Origin: Oidiodendron maius Zn
Taxonomy: Eukaryota > Ascomycota > Leotiomycetes > Myxotrichaceae
NCBI GenBank assembly: GCA_000827325.1
Contig: KN832870.1
Coordinates: 3,410,001-3,474,000 of the forward strand
Direction: 5' to 3'
DNA: 64,000 nucleotides
The stretch's first letter is position 1. Every line of letters starts with the position of its first letter. The notes under the pieces were generated by a model. That model saw only the letters and a list, made by a program, of their open reading frames with translations, was not told the DNA's origin and made no database searches. This document shows positions 10,658 through 22,913 of this stretch, piece by piece. The position numbers and the translations under genes were made by a program.

Positions 10658-11564
10658 ATGACGAGCAAATTGGTCCCCGCCGACCCTGAGAAGGTTATGG
10701 TGATCCGAGACGTCGCGCCTGGTATCACCACGCTCTCTGTCCCCTTCCTACGCTTCGGCACCCTCAGATGGGGCGGGCGTGCAACCATCGGTATGCTTTC
10801 CCCCGCCCTGACTCTCTTCAATTGGCCTCTCCCGTACCTCCTCCCTCTCACCAACTAACACACCCACCCTGACCACAGTCAAACTTGCCTCCGGCTCCCT
10901 CTTCGTCTTCTCCCCCGTCGCCCTGACCCCCGCCGTGCGCTCCAAGATCGACTCCCTCGGGGGACAGGTGTCGTACATCGCGGCGCCGGATCTCGAGCAC
11001 CACATCTTCATCTCGTCCTGGGCCGCTGCGTATCCCAAAGCGCATTTCATCGGCCCCGATGGCCTGCCCCAGAAGCGCGCCAATCTCAGCGCCAAGGACC
11101 CCTCCGTCACCAACGTGCCCTTCCAGACCGTCTTCAGCGCCGCTAACAAGCGCGAGGTGACTGTGGCGCCGGACTTCGACGCCGAGATCGAGTACGAGCT
11201 GATCGACGCCCACGTGAACAAGGAACTTGTGTTCTTCCACAAGCCGTCCAAGACGCTCCTCCAGGCCGACCTGTTCTTCAATCTGCCCGCGACCGAGCAG
11301 TACAGCCGCACGGGCGAGCGCGCGGACCAGGGATGGGCGAGTCGGCTGTCGTGCCATCTGCAGAGTGCCAGCAGCGTGTGGCAGAAGAGGATGATCTGGT
11401 ACCTGATCAGCTCGGGCGACCGCCCGGGGTTCAATAAGAGCATCAAGAGGATCAATGAGTGGGGCTTTGAGAACGTCATCCCCTGCCATGGCGACTCGAT
11501 CCTGGGCGAGGGGAAGACCGTGTTCCAGCAGGTCTTCCAGTGGCATCTGCAGGCCAAGAAGTAG
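10658..11564 (+). CDS. DUF4336 (metallo-beta-lactamase-like) family protein
   Basis: CDS is 10658-10790 joined to 10879-11564 (272 aa). The 88-bp intron has donor GTATGC, branch CTAAC and acceptor CACAG; frame is kept with one base before the intron. The protein begins MTSKLVPADPEKVMVIRDV, then has LRFGTLRWGGRATI, SLFVFSPVALTPAVRSKID, IAAPDLEHHIFISSWAAAYP and a C-terminal VIPCHGDSILGEGK. The order matches fungal DUF4336 proteins, which have a beta-lactamase-like fold but a reduced metal site (D-x-E-H-H-x-F retained). No catalytic activity is established for the family as far as I know. It is likely cytosolic, with no signal peptide. Confidence 0.8.
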
Positions 11565-12024
11565 GTTACGCGGGGCATGGGAATGGAGTTGGGTTGCATA
11601 TTCTGGAATTTTTGTTATAAGACTGTATGAATGATGGCTTTCTTATCTAGGTACATAAGGGGCGGTCATATGTAAGATTCTGTTAATATCTGGTCTATGC
11701 TATAATGAGATGGAAGTAATTATAGTACTTCATCTGACATTGCTTTTTGCTCTCTACCTCCCAGAGGCCTCCATAATATATTCATAATGCTTTATTATGG
11801 ATCTTCTCTCCTTCCGTATTTGCTGCGTAGAGAATTTCATATTCTCAGAAAACCATTGATGCGTTGTATTGATACGGGCCTCCCCCGAATGCTAAACCCC
11901 CGAAATGCCGCAGTAAGGTAGACGTATATTCTACCCCAGTTCCACAACGCCGAGCCCATGTCTCCGCAATCCATCCGATCCTGCCCACGTGCCATCTGTA
12001 CAACAACCGACACCTGCCACTCCC
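11565..12024. other. Intergenic between convergent genes
   Basis: 460 bp between the convergent DUF4336 and kinase genes. AT-rich, expected to hold both 3' UTRs. Nothing else seen. Confidence 0.55.
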
Positions 12025-13634
12025 TCAAAAATCCTTAAAATGGTCATCCCACTTCGCCTTTAGCTCTTCCGTGTACAGATCCCGCCCCATCTTTTCGTCC
12101 GGGTAGACATCAAAGCATTGCGAGTCTCCCTTGAACCGGATCTGTGGGATGATGGGGCCGCGGTTTCGCCGGTAGTACACGTCGTCCCAGTTGATGCCTT
12201 TGAAGAACGGATGGGCCTTGACGCGCCCAGCTCGCCCAGAGATGTTGCCAAGCCGGCGGGATCGGTCGACGGTGCAGAACTGGCAGATGATGTCTTTCGC
12301 TTCTGGTGAGAGGACGGGCTCTGCGGGGAAGACAACGGGTTTTGAGACGATCCTGAATTATAGAATGAGCTTCTGGGGGGGGTGGGCGCAGCCAGAGACG
12401 AGAAAGAGTCAAAGGGTAGACAGGATCAACCTACTGTTTATAGATCTCAATAGGATTGGCATGCCAGAACGGAGGGTAACCGGTCAGGAATTCATAGATC
12501 AGGATCCCCAGCGCCCACCAATCGACCGCCGTCGTGTGACCCTTGCTCTGGATGACCTCCGGGGCCAAATACTCCGGGGTGCCGCACAGCGTGTAAGTTT
12601 CCCCTTGACTCTGGTCAATATCACAGTCGAAGTACTCTCCCTCGAGACCAAGCCCCTTCTTCGGCCTCCGGAATCTTCGAAGGAGAGAGAAGAGAGTCTT
12701 ACTGTTGCCTAGCCGCTTCGCAAAGCCAAAGTCGACCAGCTTGATGTGTCCATCCGCGTCCAGCAGCAGGTTCTCCGGCTTGAGGTCGCGGTAGGCAATG
12801 CCCTCGCGCTCATGCAGAAATTCCAGGACGAGCACGATCTCGGCGGCGTAGAAGCGAGCCGTGTTCTCGTCGAACCGCTTAGCCCTTCGGAGGTAGGAGA
12901 ATACTTCGCCGCCCGGGCAGTAGTCCAGCTGGGGACGCGTTGTTAGCACTGAGGTTGTCAATGAGGGGAGGCGAACCACTCACCAGCATGTACAAGGAGT
13001 CGCGGTCTGAGAAAGAGGTAATTAACGTCGTAATAAAAGGATGGCCCGCCACGTCCGCCAGCAACTCACGCTCCTGGTTCACATGGTCCACCTGCTTGAG
13101 CCTGACGACTACCCAGCCCGTTAGCATAGCATTCATCCGTATCAGACAGAGAGGGAGAACCCACTCTCGGCCTTACGCAGGACCTTCAACGCGAAGACCT
13201 TGTCGCGGTCCTCCTCTTGCGGGTTGGCCAGCCTTACCAGCCAGACCCGCGCAAATGTCCCTACGCACGTAATAATCTCATCAGCAAGAGCCCCGATCGG
13301 CATCGCAGACCGTCTCCGGACGAGGCAGGTATGGAATGGCGGGAAACGCACCTGTGCCCAGCGTTCGCACGAGCTCGAAGTCCCGCACCGACAGCGCCTT
13401 CGAGCTGCAGCCCAGCTCCTTATTGCGCGGGTCCTGCTGGATCTTGTCGGGCGGCAGCACTTTCTGGTCGCTGCTGAACTTCGCGACGAACTGCTTCTCT
13501 TGCCGGACGGTCTCGGGCGTGACGATGGACGAGGCGGGCGACGAGGAGGCGGGCGAGGTGTGGTGCGACGGACCGTGTTGGTGGGGATGCAACAATCCCG
13601 CGGCCATCTTCTTGATGTCGCTCCCGCCCAACAT
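12025..13634 (-). CDS. cAMP-dependent protein kinase catalytic subunit
   Basis: AGC-family Ser/Thr kinase of the cAMP pathway. Six exons: 13634-13352, 13260-13165, 13108-12984, 12928-12703, 12603-12435, 12352-12025 (408 aa). The ~90-residue N-terminal extension is His/Ser/Pro-rich. Kinase landmarks in order: Gly loop [12 protein letters not shown], lysine in [11 protein letters not shown], catalytic loop [15 protein letters not shown] in [13 protein letters not shown], activation-loop motif [27 protein letters not shown], and a terminal FKDF matching the PKA C-tail FxxF. The intron between GN and TYTLCGT is open in one frame, so an unspliced reading would insert a false 36-residue segment. 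Pezizomycetes usually have two PKA catalytic subunits; this resembles the second class (pkaB/pkaC2), but paralogue assignment is uncertain. Confidence 0.88.
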
Positions 13635-14724
13635 TGAGTTGCGATCAATGCGCCGAGCGAGCAGCGGGGGAGCGACAGCACTCGGGATGGGCGACGGGTG
13701 TGTGGGAGAAGAATTGAGATGGAGAGGGTGCCAGACGCTTGCCGTGGGCGAAGGGAAGAGCTGTGCGCGGGGTGGGAGCGCGGGGTTGTCAGGCGGGTTA
13801 GATTGAGGTCGACGACGACATGGCAGCGAAGGCGGGGGGGGGTAATGGCGATGGCGACGGTCATGAACGACTGAAGTAATGATTAAGAGTTGCGGCCAGG
13901 TGGCGTGGGAATGCAGTCGACGTTTTGTTTGGATTCGGCGTCCCGATGGTCGGGCGGCGTTGGAGAAGAGAGGAGAGGAGAGGAGAGGAAGGTGGTACGT
14001 ACTGTATAAACCTCGCGACCAAGGTCGAGGTAGGGGCCAGGGTACGTACTGATGGAGATACGACTAGTAAGAACACCCTCACCATACACATGCACGTTAG
14101 ACATGACTGACACACACGAGGTCTCCGGCCTGGGCGGTGGGATGGCGGGGGGTTGGTTCACGAGCAGCATCATCTGCAAATGGCATTCCCCAATCCCAGC
14201 GGGTAATCGCTGGGCTGGCCAGGGATGGGTTTACCCCCCCACGCCTGTCATCACCTTACGGCCAGGGAGCTCGACGGAAAGGTCAGGAGCGAGCATCGTG
14301 TGGATTATTCCCAGCAAGTAGGATATTGTGCTCCGTCGGGTTGGTCAGATCCTTGGCTGGGTACGTCACCCAACAGCTGCTCGTGGGGAAGCAGGCACAT
14401 CGAGGAAATCTGTACCCCATACAACCACGCTTTCCATGCTGTCGTAGCGAGTTAGGTATCTAATATGTATAATGGATATCCTGTGCGGGCATAATACTAT
14501 ACTATACGGCGACGAAGAGAGAGGAGGGTATCGGTAGGCGGTCGTCCTGCTGAAACCGAGCATGTCAGAATCTTGCCACCGCCGGCCTCCTGTTTCACGG
14601 GATCCCATTCCGCTGACCTCGGTTCATGATTCACGCTCGTCCGACATGTAATGCTAATTGTCAAAATTGCCGCCTCTATTCTTTGCTGGCATCAATGTTA
14701 CACACCGTAAATATCACCCGTTCT
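13635..14724. other. Kinase upstream region with GAGAG microsatellite
   Basis: 1.09 kb upstream of the kinase gene and downstream of the acyl-CoA synthetase gene. It holds a GGAGA-type tandem run near 13967-13990. No convincing gene. Confidence 0.5.
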
Positions 14725-16792
14725 CTAACCAGCCTTCTCTCGCGTCCCCTTCCTGCCTGTCGCCTCCTTGAGCATCCTGATCCCCAACTCCCTCAGCGTA
14801 AACTTCTGGATCTTCCCACTCGCCGTCTTCGGGTACTCTTTAACCCAGAAGACATGCTTGGGCACGAGATGGCTGCTCAGCTGCGCCCGCACCCATGACC
14901 TGATGTCCTCCTTCGTCAAGGTCTGGCCCTCCCCCCTATTGCCGGAGTCTACGCTCGGCTCGCCAACCCCTGAATCATCAACGCCGAGCCTCACGTCCTG
15001 GTGCGCCACCACGAACGCCGCCGCACACTCCCCATATCTCTCGTCCGGTAGTCCCACTACGCTCACCTCGCTGACCAACTCATGCTTGAAGAGCACATTT
15101 TCGATCTCGAGCGGGTGGATATTCTCCCCGCCACGGATGATCAGGTCCTTGATGCGGCCCGTAATCCTCACGTAACCCTGCTCATCCATCTCTGCCTCGT
15201 CGCCAGTTCGCATCCACGCCTTCGCCACCGCCTTCCCATCTTCCATCACAAGCTCCACAGAACGCACTTCTGCGGTGTGAGCCTCGTCATCCCAGTAGCC
15301 TTTCATGACAAGATATCCTGAAACGACGAGCTCACCTCGTTGGCCGATGGGGAGGACTCGGGAAGGGTCGTCGATGGCAACCACCTTAGCCTCCGTGTGC
15401 GGCATCAGGCGGCCGACGGTATCGATGCGCTTCTCGATTGGGTCGTCTAAAGTTGTCATGCAACTCACGGGACTCGTCTCTGTCATGCCATAGCAGATCG
15501 TGAGCCCGGTAAGGTTGAGGATCTTGTGGAGCTTGTCCATGAGGTTGCTAGGGACGGAAGAGCCAGCTGCGATGCCTGTCCGCAGCCTATCGAACCCATG
15601 ATAAGGTACTGTTCCATTGGCGAGGAGCTCAAGCTCTGCAACAAACATGGTGGGCACGCCGTATAGCGCTGTTGCGCGCTCTTCCTGCACAGCTCGTAAT
15701 GAGGCTTCCGGGTTGAAAGCCTCGCTGGGAAATAGGATAGCTGACCCATGGGTGGCTGTTGCCATGTATCCTAAAACGAGGCCAAAGCAGTGGAATAAGG
15801 GCGGCGGACAACAAACTATGTCCTCTGGGGTCAGCTTCATCCGCGCGCCAATGAAGTACCCATTATTCAAGATCGATTCGTGGGTCAGGCACGCAGCTTT
15901 CGGAAGACCGGTCGTGCCTGATGTGAATTGGATGTTGATTGTATCAAGCTTATCTAGAGGTTCATCAGGGATGAACCTTCTAGCCTTTTCACTCGCTGAC
16001 CCAATTACAAGATCCGTGAAAGGAGTAGTTGCTTTGAGGGCAGACGTAGCTACCCTGCCCTTGGAGTTGTCGAGGAGTATGATATTGCGGAGAGAGGGCA
16101 CAGACTCTGATTGAAAGGTAGACGACGAGAGATCACCGGCAATTTCTTTCAGTAGTGTAGCATTCTCTCTTGGTGGCTTGTAGGGCAGGTTCGTTTCCGT
16201 ACCGATTATGAGGTGGGCGGCCGAGAGGTGAGCCAGCGCCGAAATAATCTGAACCGAGGTGAACGCTGGGTTCAGAGGCACCTGAAGGGTCATGTCAGCT
16301 TTTCCAGTTTTCCTTTCAAGCCAAGCAGGCAAAAGGACGAACTAGAATAGCTCCCATCTTATATAGCGCGTAATTCGTAACCGCATACTCCCAATTGTTG
16401 CCCAGACTGACGACGACCCGGTCGCCTTTCTTGACTCCTCGTTCCCGCAGGCCCCTAGCGAGGATATTACTTCTCTCGTCAAGGTCCCGGTATGTGAGTC
16501 GCTCCTTTTGGGCGCGTGAAATAACAGCCATGCGATCGCCGTGTGCCGAAACAATGGACGCAAAGTGCTCGGGGATTGTGTGGGTGAGAAGTGGCGGCTG
16601 GAGTGGGCATGAGTTAGAAGATAGCATGACAGCTGAGAAGAGGTAACTTGCTGTTGATGGCCCTTTGTTATGACTTTCCGTCAAGAGCCCTCTGCTCCAT
16701 TGCCTCAATCCCTTCCGTCTGAAGCTTTTCGATGCCCATCGTAGCTGGGAGTGGGTGAGACGGCCCTTGACGAGTACGGGTGGCATGCTCAC
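14725..16792 (-). CDS. AMP-dependent acyl-CoA synthetase (ACSF2-like)
   Basis: Activates a carboxylic acid, probably a medium-chain fatty acid, via an acyl-AMP intermediate to acyl-CoA. Exons 16792-16343 and 16281-14725 (668 aa), with intron donor GTTCGT and acceptor TTCAG. ANL-superfamily motifs: FTSGTTGLPKAACLTHE (phosphate loop), CYGMTE, MRTGDEAEMDEQGY, GRIKDLIIRGGENIHP and the C-terminal catalytic lysine segment KTASGKIQKFTLRELG. Residues 1-40 are rich in Arg, Lys and Ser and could be a mitochondrial presequence. The C terminus lacks an SKL-type peroxisomal signal, which fits the mitochondrial ACSF2 group better than the peroxisomal coumarate-ligase-like group. The exact start and substrate are uncertain; an extra N-terminal intron cannot be excluded. 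Confidence 0.85.
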
Positions 16793-18013
16793 CGTTCGGC
16801 ACCTGGGTGCCTCGCACTGTGTTGTGGACGAGGGAGAAGGTCGGCCGAGGAGAAGCTACGCAAGAACTGCCTTCCATGCATTCTCCGGCTGCCTTTCATA
16901 GACTTTAGAGACAGTGGTAGTGAGTTGGGGGTTCTAGGGCTGGTGTCGGGTATCGGGTAGCCGCGGTGCGGGGTGAGATCAGATCTCTAAACAGAGCAGC
17001 CAGTCGGTGCCCTGTGAAGATACTCCTTGACCACAACCCCCCTGTATACTCTAAGCCAGAAACGCCACAAAATACGAAGAATTAATATACAAAATATATC
17101 TACATAATACTGAACACACTATATGGGATGATACACTATTACTTTCACGGAAGCCCAAGCCTTGGCTGATCTTGTCGTTCGTTGCCCTCCCTCACTCAAG
17201 TGAGAGCCGAACCAAGACAAGACGTGATATCAGAGGATGACAATTCAGGCAAAATAGACTTATGATTTTGAACTTCGAACTATGTCTCCTGTATCTGAAC
17301 CTGCTCCTTTTCTCCTACTCTGTACCGATACCTGCATGCGTTGCATATGGCACCCCCACTTCAACTATACCATGGCGTCAGATTCCAGTGATTGCCAAGT
17401 GCAAGTCAGACAGGTAAACACATCTTCCAAGTAGAACCAAATTGCCCAAGTCTCTCTCTCTCTCTCTTTTCCCAGCACAATTTTTATGCTGGATCGTAAG
17501 TATGCTGTTGAGGACAGCACATACCCTGCGACGACAGCGTGCGAGCCGTTCGCTAAAGGGCAGATATCTCTTCCTTCCTTCCTTCTTTCCTTTTGTATTA
17601 TAAAAGAGAACTTCTCCCTGCTTGCTCTAAGCAAGGATGAGGTGTTCCCCACGTTCCCATGCTAACAAAAAAAAACACAAATCGACTCAATGCCTCCCCG
17701 TCTATTGTTTATCTCGATTTCATCCCGAGATAGTGAAAACCAAAATAAGATCCCAGATGCCACTACAATATATAGAGGAATAGGACCGGCCGAATTTTCC
17801 ATTATAAGGGGAAAAAAGTGACTCTCGCTTTTCTTCTGCCGTTACGTGCGTGGATGCCCGCCAATGCACCTAAAACGCTCTGCAAAACAATATACATGAC
17901 AATGATGTCGACGCCTCGCCGTGTTGCGGATGGAAAAGATTAATACATGAAGGAGAAATGGTTCTCTGCTTCTCAGAGCAGGATCGACGGTACAAGGGGA
18001 CGAAAACAGAACT
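16793..18013. other. Intergenic, no gene seen
   Basis: 1.22 kb between the acyl-CoA synthetase start and the GT32 stop. Contains a CT run near 17452-17468. Short frames have no support. Confidence 0.5.
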
Positions 18014-19221
18014 TTATTGTCCCATGTGCCGCTCACTGTCGGGTTTCCACGTCCCTGGAGAGATAATAGAGTCAGTACGATTTTGCTTCTGTGTATATGA
18101 CTAGGAGGCATGCTCTTCTTACCCTCGAAATCATGCTTCACAAACGCCATCGGGTCGTCGTACTCCCCGGCTCCCATCTGACCCACCCCGGGGCTGAAGC
18201 TCGTGATGGGTAGCACGACAACATCGCCGACCTTCTTGGGCGCCGTCATACCGGTGAAGTCCCTCCACGTGATATTCCCATTGCCCGTGGTCATGTCGAA
18301 GTACCTCTCGTCGTTCATGTAGTCGAAGATGGTGTCGGTCCACACGGCCGGCCCGGTGAACTCGATGACGTTCTTGTCCTTCACGGATCTCAGCTGGCCG
18401 GCCTTCTTCTTCTCCAGCGTCTGCAGCGTGATGTTGGCCACGACCTCGCGCAGCACCGGGTGACCCGCCTTCGCCTGGATGGTCCACTGGCAGAACTGGA
18501 TGCGGCGCGAATACCACTGGGCCCAGTCCGCCCGGTCCGGGTCCGCCTCGATGCCAATCACCAGCCCGACGGCCTCTCGTGGGACGCCTCCGGGGAGCCA
18601 CTCAATGGCTGACCGGATGGCGTAGGTGTCGATATCAGAATAGATCCCGCCTCTCGCCAGGAGGATCAAATAGCGGAAGAAGTCCGCCTTCAGCACGGGT
18701 AGGGGGAGGGCATGGTAGGCCTCGAGGACCTCTGGTATCGAGGCGTACAGGTGCCGCAGCAAGTGCACGGCAACCTGGTCGGTGATGACCTCGTGGATGA
18801 AACCTGGGTGCAGCTCCGACCAGCTTGCCTCCGCCGGGCGGAAGTTCTGGGCGAAGCTGCCGGACGCCGGGGTGTACTTCCACGTCTGCCAGATGTAGGC
18901 GGGGAACTTGGTATCGATGTCATAGGGGAACTGGTAGGCGAGCTTGTCTCGCAGCGGTGCGCGTGAAAGGTCGTGCAGCAGCGCCTGGCCGGCCGGTCCT
19001 TGACGTGAGGGTACGATGGGCACCTTGTCGGGAAGGGAGGTCTTGCGGCCATTGGCCGGCGGTTGGGAGGCGGTCGCGGTGCCTTTCCCTTGGGGATGCG
19101 TGGCCGGCCCCGAATCTTGCAAGGCAGTGGCCGTGGTGTCGGAAGGGTGGGATCGGGAGAGGAGGTAGATGGTGGTGAGGAGGAAGGCGGCCGCTATGAG
19201 AGCCCGCTTGAAGGTGAGCAT
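18014..19221 (-). CDS. GT32 alpha-1,6-mannosyltransferase-like protein (Och1 family)
   Basis: Golgi glycosyltransferase of the Och1 family, expected to transfer mannose onto N-glycan cores. Exons 19221-18123 and 18054-18014 (379 aa); the last exon supplies TWKPDSERHMGQ, the usual family ending, which an unspliced reading would miss. Residues ~6-22 form a single hydrophobic segment, giving a type II membrane topology. A Pro/Ser/Thr-rich stem follows, then FPAYIWQTWKYTP, VLKADFFRYLILLARGGIYS and the metal-binding DxD in DIDTYAI. The segment EFTGPAVWTDTIFDYMN is also typical. It could be Och1 itself or a paralogue such as Hoc1. The 3.7-kb gene-free stretch upstream is unusually long for a promoter. 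Confidence 0.85.
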
Positions 19222-22200
19222 GGCGAAGGGCAGGCGGGCGCCGAGCTGTCGACCCGGGCGGTCGTGGGCGAGGGAGAGGACGTCAACGCCGTGGTTGCGG
19301 AGGGGGAGTTGGGAGACGGTGGGAGGGAGATATGGAGGAGAAGAGACGAAAGGGGACGGGACGACGGGATCGGAGTGGTGACGTGGGCTCTTTCGTGGAC
19401 CCTGGAAGTGAGGGCGCGCGAGAGAGGGAGAACGTCAAAAATATGCTGGCCGCGCAAGGGGTGGAGCTGAAATGGAGCAGCGATGGGCGAGATGTTAGGA
19501 AGGGTGGTGGAAGGACAGGAGAGGAGGTGGCATTGAAAGGAAGGGGGGAGGAGGAGGAAGAGGAAGAGGAAGAAGAAGAAGAAGAGGCGAGAGAGGCGGA
19601 TTGATTTGAGGTTTTGGAGAGGGGGGGGTGTAGTGGTAGGTAGGAAGCGGCAGATGGTGGATGACGGATGGTGGATGGTGATTGTGGTGGTGGAAACTCT
19701 AGAGGTGGTGATGTTGGTGGCCGTCCGGGAATTGTGCTTTCTGTCCCAAAGCGTCGCGTCTGTCTGTTGGACCCAGGGAAGGTCGAACAGTTACCGTGCC
19801 GTGGTAGTGGAGCAGCAGCCACCCGAACAAGCGATGGTGATCTTGATGCGCCCATCAAAAATCCCCAAATCTTTCCCGTCCTCAGGCTCCCTCAGGCCCC
19901 CAGCCCTCTCCTCCTCCTTTCCGCCTTCCGCGCCCTGCAGAGAAAAGCCAAGCTGCCATCTGAAACACCCGACCAGCCCGATGACGTTGGGGTGATCTCA
20001 CAGGCCCACGCTGTGATTTCCGTTGCCTCGGGCGGGTTTTGCGCCCCGCGACCTGTTCGATTTATATTGCGAGACTCGCCGCAGCTACTAGAAGAGGCAT
20101 CTTCTCCCTCCCCCCTCCCCCCCAGGATACGATACTACGTACATGCAAGGAGAAGAAGGAGAGACGGTCGAGCGTGCTGGAGGAAGGTAGGGCGGAGAAT
20201 TGTACAGGACAGTCCGGTACCGTGGGTACGACGTGGATACGCACCACTGCAGGTCGGCCGCATCCTCTGCTTTCCCTATCAAACGCTCCTGAACAGTATG
20301 ATCAGCGCCCCCCCGAACACGCGCCCCGCCCCGTCTGACCACACCGGCCCTTTGGCTATGGCGGAACGATGGCATCGGGCTGCCAGCTGAAAATGATGCA
20401 ACTATGACCAGACAGGACCCAACGCTCGACGCTGCTAAACCCACCAGTCCGCCCAGCTCTATCCTGCGCCTCTCCCCCCCCATGCCGCTACGCACTAAAG
20501 AAAGCCTAGGTCGGCCACCGATATCAATCGTGTACAGTAGAAACATCCCTCAGCTCTACGCATCCCCACGTCCTTCATTACTGTAGTAGTAGATCTCCAA
20601 CTCTTCTTCCCTAAACAAATAATAAAGGCAGAAAAAAAAAATCCCCCCCCCCCGTACCCCCTACCCCTAACACCTAATCCATACTATACACTACACTGGT
20701 AATTCACCCTGAATCTCACGGGCTTCCGATTCCTAATTCCCCCAGCTTGCCGGCAGACACCTTGTGTGCCCCGACCAGGGCATCATCATCCCTTGCCCAT
20801 CCGGCAGTACCTGCTTCCCAAAACACTCTCCTCTTCTTGGCGATCCTGCGCGAACACTTTGTTTCATTTAGCCTGCCTCCCCTTTGCATGTCGATCGTAC
20901 GACCGGGTGCTTCCGACGTCGTTGCTGTTTAGTAGGCGGTGGGGATCAACGTTGCAGGGAGTGCGTTGACGATCCAGCAGAATGCTTTTTGCAATTTTGC
21001 AGGGTCGTAGCGGATACGAGGCGGTGACATTTGTGCGGTCCTAGCTATCGTATAGGTGTAGTTGGGAAAGGGCACGATATGCGAGAATGAGGTAAGTACA
21101 ATGTTTGGAGTTTTGAAACTTCTGATATGCCCTTGATATTTGACTACTATACTTCATACCGTATCCTGTGAAGTAAACTGCCCCTTCTGCGTGTTCCTCA
21201 TTTCCGCACTTCTCCTTCGTATATATCACCCAACTGCCACGCTCCGTGCTTTCCCTCTTCCATTACTGCTACCCTCTGGCCTCCTGTGCCGCGCATCCGC
21301 CCACCACCGTCCTCCATCCTCTCTGTACGGAGATCTGTCTAAGAGTCAGTCTCTTGACGGGGAAGAGCGACCACATGAGCGACCAGGGTGGACATGAAAT
21401 TTAGGACTCGGTACCCTCAGTAGACAATTCAGGCCATTGAACGACAAGAGCATGCGATCCAATCATATCCGGTGGGTCGAGCCTGCTGGCCTCAAGGCTC
21501 TATGAATTAAGGATGGGGAATGGGAATGGCAATGGGAATGATGGAGATTGAATATCTGACCCAGTATCACGAAGGGGGGGCATGAGAATGGCGTCGAAGC
21601 TCCTTATGTGAATTGGAGATTCATCAGTGCTTAGCCGGGTGGCCTCACTGCTGCCTCGCAAGGATCCATATAAAGCCCGACTAGATATGCTGAGGTGTAA
21701 TAGTCCTGAGCCTGGTCGACGGTTGTCGGCATTTGTCCTACCAGTGGGCTGTTCCGCGGTCGGTGTGGTGTAGGAGTAGGTATGCTTGATGTCGCTCTGG
21801 TTCGGGATCTCTTAATATTCACCAAGCCACTGTGAAGATACATACCGGGGAGCTTTGAAACTACCAACCTCAAACTCATTGGAGTCCGTGTTAGTTGTTT
21901 TGCTCACCCAACAAACGGCGTGGGCTACCTGGGGATAGATATTTGCCGTGCGGTATACTTAACCATGGTAGGGGGTCACGTCACGGCACACCTGGAGAGT
22001 CCATCTTGTTGAGTAGGCGAATAGGACGGTTTCCATGCGGAGAGAACATCCAATGGGCCAATCCAGAATGCTGTAGATGATAAATGTCCAAAGGGCAGTC
22101 CAACCAGATTGGTAACTATAGGCGCCAGATCAAACGGAACTATCAGTTAGCAACATGCACAGATAAACGACAGTATCCACAAGAGATCGGGTCTGAAGAG

Positions 22201-22913
22201 TAAGATCGTTCCGTTGCACTGGCTGAGCCTCATATATATGTACACATCACCTCTGTCACGCTGCCTGGTCCATAGCAAACGCCTCATTGCAATCCGGAAA
22301 ACCCACCCAATACATTACTCGGAGAGAAGTCCCCCAGACGGTTAAACCAAGTGGAAGCAGGGATCCAGGCAGCATGTTCCAGAGTGACATCCAAGATGAA
22401 AACGAAAGCAAAACGTATCCTGTACGCCTGTTCTGATGCAATCACTGATGCACTAAACAGTGGAATCCGCGCAGCAAGCTTATTTCTCCTAGTCCCAGTG
22501 TATCCCCGGTTCATAAGGCATTATGGGGCGCTGACCCATCAACCCCTGTATTGCACGGCCATTAATCGTTTTCCGCGTGTCGCATGTCCAGCCATCGATC
22601 CAGTCTCACCAGCAATATGTTTAGAATTGGGCAGAGCACATATCTGCCCCAGTACGAAAACAAATCTTGGTTTTCGTCTCCCTTTGGCATTTGTCCAATC
22701 TCGACGGGTCCTCAAAGTCTCAGGAAGGCCTGTGATGCATCCATAGTGGTATCTCCCATGAAGTAGGAAACTTCTCAACATGGCCGAGGTGTCCAGCATA
22801 TCCATGGAGTGGCTAGGAAATTAAAGAAAATAAATATCCAGAATTAGAGATGGAAGACCGACAATGGATCCGCACACGGCTACTCCACGGAAAGTCCAAT
22901 GGGGTGTATATCT
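19222..22913. other. 3.7-kb gene-free region upstream of the GT32 gene
   Basis: No reading frame here has a recognisable domain or intron-compatible structure. Visible features are a GA-rich microsatellite (19545-19590), purine and pyrimidine tracts, a poly-A/poly-C junction at 20631-20653, and many short overlapping frames on both strands. It lies between the 5' end of the GT32 gene and the 3' end of rfeG, so it should contain the GT32 promoter and possibly a long 5' leader or non-coding RNA. That is inference. Confidence 0.4.
19545..19590. repeat. GAG/GAA purine microsatellite
   Basis: Imperfect (GAGGAA)n passing into (GAA)n, about 330 bp upstream of the GT32 start codon. Confidence 0.6.

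Noticed and set aside
12594-12702. Possible kinase insert between GN and TYTLCGT
   Set aside because: The segment is an in-frame intron with a good donor (GTAAGA) and acceptor; removing it gives the conserved [11 protein letters not shown].
19283-19858. 191-codon minus-strand frame with a poly-Ser run
   Set aside because: It overlaps the GT32 5' region and a GA microsatellite; composition is low-complexity and no domain is present.
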